Positions 5,132 to 6,419 of a stretch of DNA of 6,419 nt are shown here, piece by piece. The notes under the pieces are model-generated. The model saw nothing but the letters and a program-made list of their open reading frames with translations. It made no database searches and was not told the DNA's origin. The translations under genes were made by a program, and so were the position numbers. Position 1 is the first letter of the stretch, and each line of letters starts with the position of its first letter. Source of the DNA: an uncultured Chloroflexota bacterium (GTDB lineage Bacteria; Chloroflexota; Limnocylindria; Limnocylindrales; CSP1-4); contig CAIYZX010000217.1 in the NCBI GenBank assembly GCA_903930745.1, positions 1 through 6,419 on the forward strand, read 5' to 3'.

Positions 5132-6133
5132 CTAGGCAATGGGCCGTCCGGCGGCGGCGAAGAGCCGCTCCAGCACGCGCATGTTGGCGATCGCGTCCGC
5201 CATCGGCACGGGCACCTGCGCCCCGTCCAGCACCATCTCGGCGAAGGCGTCCGCCTCGCAGCCGTACGGGTCCGCGGGCGCAAGCTCGATGGTCTGGGTC
5301 TCCCAGGCCTCCGGCGCGCGCCGGCCCGTGGTCAGGTGGATCCGGGTGGGGATCTCCGGTGGGATGTTGAACGGGATGTCGATGGTGATCCGGCCCGTGG
5401 TCCCGTAGATGGACACGTGCTGGTCCGGCTCCACGCGCGTGGCACAGGTGAAGGAGGCCACGCCGCCGCCCGGGAACGTCATCGTCCCGCTCGTGAGGAT
5501 GTCAACGTCCAGCGCCGGGTCCACCACCATGGCCGCGCTCACGGTCTCGGGCTCTGCCCCGAAGAGCATCCGCGAGAGGTTCACGTTGTAGCAGCCGATG
5601 TCGTAGAGCGCCCCGCCGCCGTACGCGGCGATGCTCCGGATGTTGCCGGCATCGTCCAGGTAGTACGAGAACCAGCTGTCCACGGCGCGCAGCTCGCCGA
5701 TCCGCCCCTCCGCGATGAGCGCCATCGCGGCCCTCCACGAGGGATGGTGGCGGTACATGAACGCCTCCATCACCGGCACGCCGGTCTCCGCGGCCACGGC
5801 CGCGATGGCCTCCCCGTCCGCCGCGGTGAGGCCGATGGGCTTCTCGCACAGGACGGGCTTGCCGGCCCGGAGCGCCGCGATGGTCCACGCCGCGTGGAGA
5901 TGGTTGGGCAGCGGGTTGTAGACCGCGTCCACGTCCGGGTCCGCGAGGAGCTCCTCGTACGAGCCGTATGCCCGCTGGATCCCCAGGCCGTCCGCCACGG
6001 TGCGCGCGTGCGCTGCGTCCCGCGAGGCGATCGCCACGACCTCGCCCCGCTCTCCGCGCCGGATCCCGGGGATCACCTTGGTCGTCCCGATGCGCGCGGT
6101 TGAGATCACGCCCCAGCGCAGCCGGGGCGTCAT
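5132..6133 (-). CDS. Gfo/Idh/MocA-family NAD(P)-dependent oxidoreductase
   Basis: This is a cytoplasmic dehydrogenase of 333 residues, usual for the family. The N-terminal Rossmann domain begins at RLRWGVISTARIG (4-16), where the usual GxGxxG loop is altered, as in many members. AVYNPLPNHLHAAW (70-83) and GKPVLCEKPIGL (91-102) follow, the latter with the family's EKP motif (97-99, Lys98 probably catalytic). The C-terminal domain carries EAFMYRHHP (123-131) and GGGALYDIGCYNVNLSRMLFG (172-192), resembling the D-xylose dehydrogenase / dihydrodiol dehydrogenase / glucose-fructose oxidoreductase branch. A sugar or polyol substrate is likely but not proven. I chose the ATG at 6133, with GAGGG six bases upstream and a conserved start, over an in-frame extension to 6190. 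The ATG overlaps the TGA of the upstream gene (ATGA), implying translational coupling. No clear terminator separates it from rpsO. Confidence 0.93.
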   Translation of the reverse strand: MTPRLRWGVISTARIGTTKVIPGIRRGERGEVVAIASRDAAHARTVADGLGIQRAYGSYEELLADPDVDAVYNPLPNHLHAAWTIAALRAGKPVLCEKPIGLTAADGEAIAAVAAETGVPVMEAFMYRHHPSWRAAMALIAEGRIGELRAVDSWFSYYLDDAGNIRSIAAYGGGALYDIGCYNVNLSRMLFGAEPETVSAAMVVDPALDVDILTSGTMTFPGGGVASFTCATRVEPDQHVSIYGTTGRITIDIPFNIPPEIPTRIHLTTGRRAPEAWETQTIELAPADPYGCEADAFAEMVLDGAQVPVPMADAIANMRVLERLFAAAGRPIA

Positions 6134-6419
6134 GCAGGGCCCTCGGGCGCATCGCCGAGGGGGTGCGGCACGAACGCCACGCGCACCCATGGCGTGGGCG
6201 GCGTGTCGATCAGGACAAGCGCGCCGTCCAGGACGAGCGCGGTGTCGTCCGCCTCCACGCCAACCGGGCCCACCTCCACGCGGTAGGTTCCGTCCGGCGG
6301 CAGGGCAACCGGCAGCGGGAAGCGGACCAGCGAACCAGAGCCCTTGGCACGTTCCGTCGCCTGGCCCGTCACGCTGTGCGGTCGGCCGAGCAGGCTCGCA
6401 GCCTCGACCAGGTCCCCCA
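6130..6419 (-). CDS. C-terminal end of an unidentified protein (cut by the window edge)
   Basis: I do not recognise this protein. The frame is open from the right edge to the TGA at 6132-6130, giving 95 residues. A GTG at 6372 occurs in frame but lacks a convincing ribosome binding site, and the frame continues upstream of it, so I read this as the tail of a longer gene. G/C-ending codons dominate, which supports real coding. The visible part starts with a short helix-like stretch (DLVEAASLLG). Alternating hydrophobic, proline- and glycine-rich segments follow (RFPLPVALPPDGTYRVEVG, DDTALVLDGALVLID), suggesting a beta-rich domain, and it ends in PLGDAPEGPA. It shares a 4-bp ATGA overlap with the downstream oxidoreductase, so the two are co-translated and probably act in one pathway. 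No family assignment is possible from this fragment. Confidence 0.7.
   Translation of the reverse strand, partial: GDLVEAASLLGRPHSVTGQATERAKGSGSLVRFPLPVALPPDGTYRVEVGPVGVEADDTALVLDGALVLIDTPPTPWVRVAFVPHPLGDAPEGPA

Noticed and set aside
5017..5283. N-terminal extension of rpsO to a 178-residue protein
   Set aside because: S15 is 89 residues, the GTG at 5016 has GGAGG at ideal spacing, and the extension has no S15 similarity and runs into the oxidoreductase gene.
4868..6103. 411-residue plus-strand open frame across rpsO and the oxidoreductase
   Set aside because: It is antisense to two clear genes, is rich in Arg/His/Gly/Val without motifs, and spans their intergenic promoter region. It is a composition artefact.
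6134..6190. 19-residue N-terminal extension of the oxidoreductase
   Set aside because: The extension is Arg/Ala/Pro-rich and antecedes the family's normal start. The ATG at 6133 has GAGGG upstream and an ATGA overlap with the preceding gene.

Overview
The window is high-GC DNA (by eye about two-thirds G+C, not counted) from a bacterium. It carries genes on the minus strand, apart from one tiny plus-strand ORF. It looks like a core-genome stretch: rpsO-pnp with asd a few genes downstream, an order that recalls the rpsO-pnpA-...-asd-dapG-dapA neighbourhood of Bacillus subtilis and other Gram-positive-type bacteria. No clear marker gives the phylum. The high GC, strong G/C at third codon positions, TANNNT-type -10 boxes and one apparently leaderless gene would suit a Chloroflexota or actinobacterial-type lineage, but this is only a guess. 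I see no tRNA, rRNA, CRISPR array, insertion sequence or other sign of transfer.

Layout in minus-strand transcription order (right to left). First comes the C-terminal end of an unidentified protein (6130-6419, cut by the window edge). Its TGA overlaps the ATG of a Gfo/Idh/MocA-family oxidoreductase (5132-6133). After a 115-bp gap with a good promoter candidate comes rpsO (ribosomal protein S15, GTG start, 89 aa, 4747-5016). A rho-independent-type hairpin lies in the rpsO-pnp gap, and pnp (PNPase, 2032-4617) follows. pnp ends at a strong hairpin terminator (1976-2011), which faces the terminator (1859-1888) of a 36-aa plus-strand small protein (1717-1827). That small ORF diverges from a LysR-type regulator (680-1663) across a 53-bp AT-rich control region with an 18-bp dyad. 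The window ends in the N-terminal 183 residues of aspartate-semialdehyde dehydrogenase (asd, 1-551).

The outstanding feature is pnp. The protein has 861 residues instead of the usual ~700. The extra ~160 residues form a complete DnaQ/epsilon-like DEDDh 3'-5' exonuclease domain with every metal-binding residue present. It is placed between the first RNase PH-like core and the all-alpha domain, and both PNPase halves, KH and S1 are intact. A single polypeptide would therefore join a phosphorolytic 3'-5' RNA-degrading ring to a hydrolytic 3'-5' exonuclease. I do not know of a described system of this kind.

Functionally, rpsO and pnp serve translation and RNA decay, asd serves lysine/threonine/methionine and diaminopimelate biosynthesis, and the oxidoreductase pair is probably an independent metabolic transcription unit. 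The Shine-Dalgarno sequences of both pnp and asd lie in small hairpins, which suggests structure-sensitive translation initiation.
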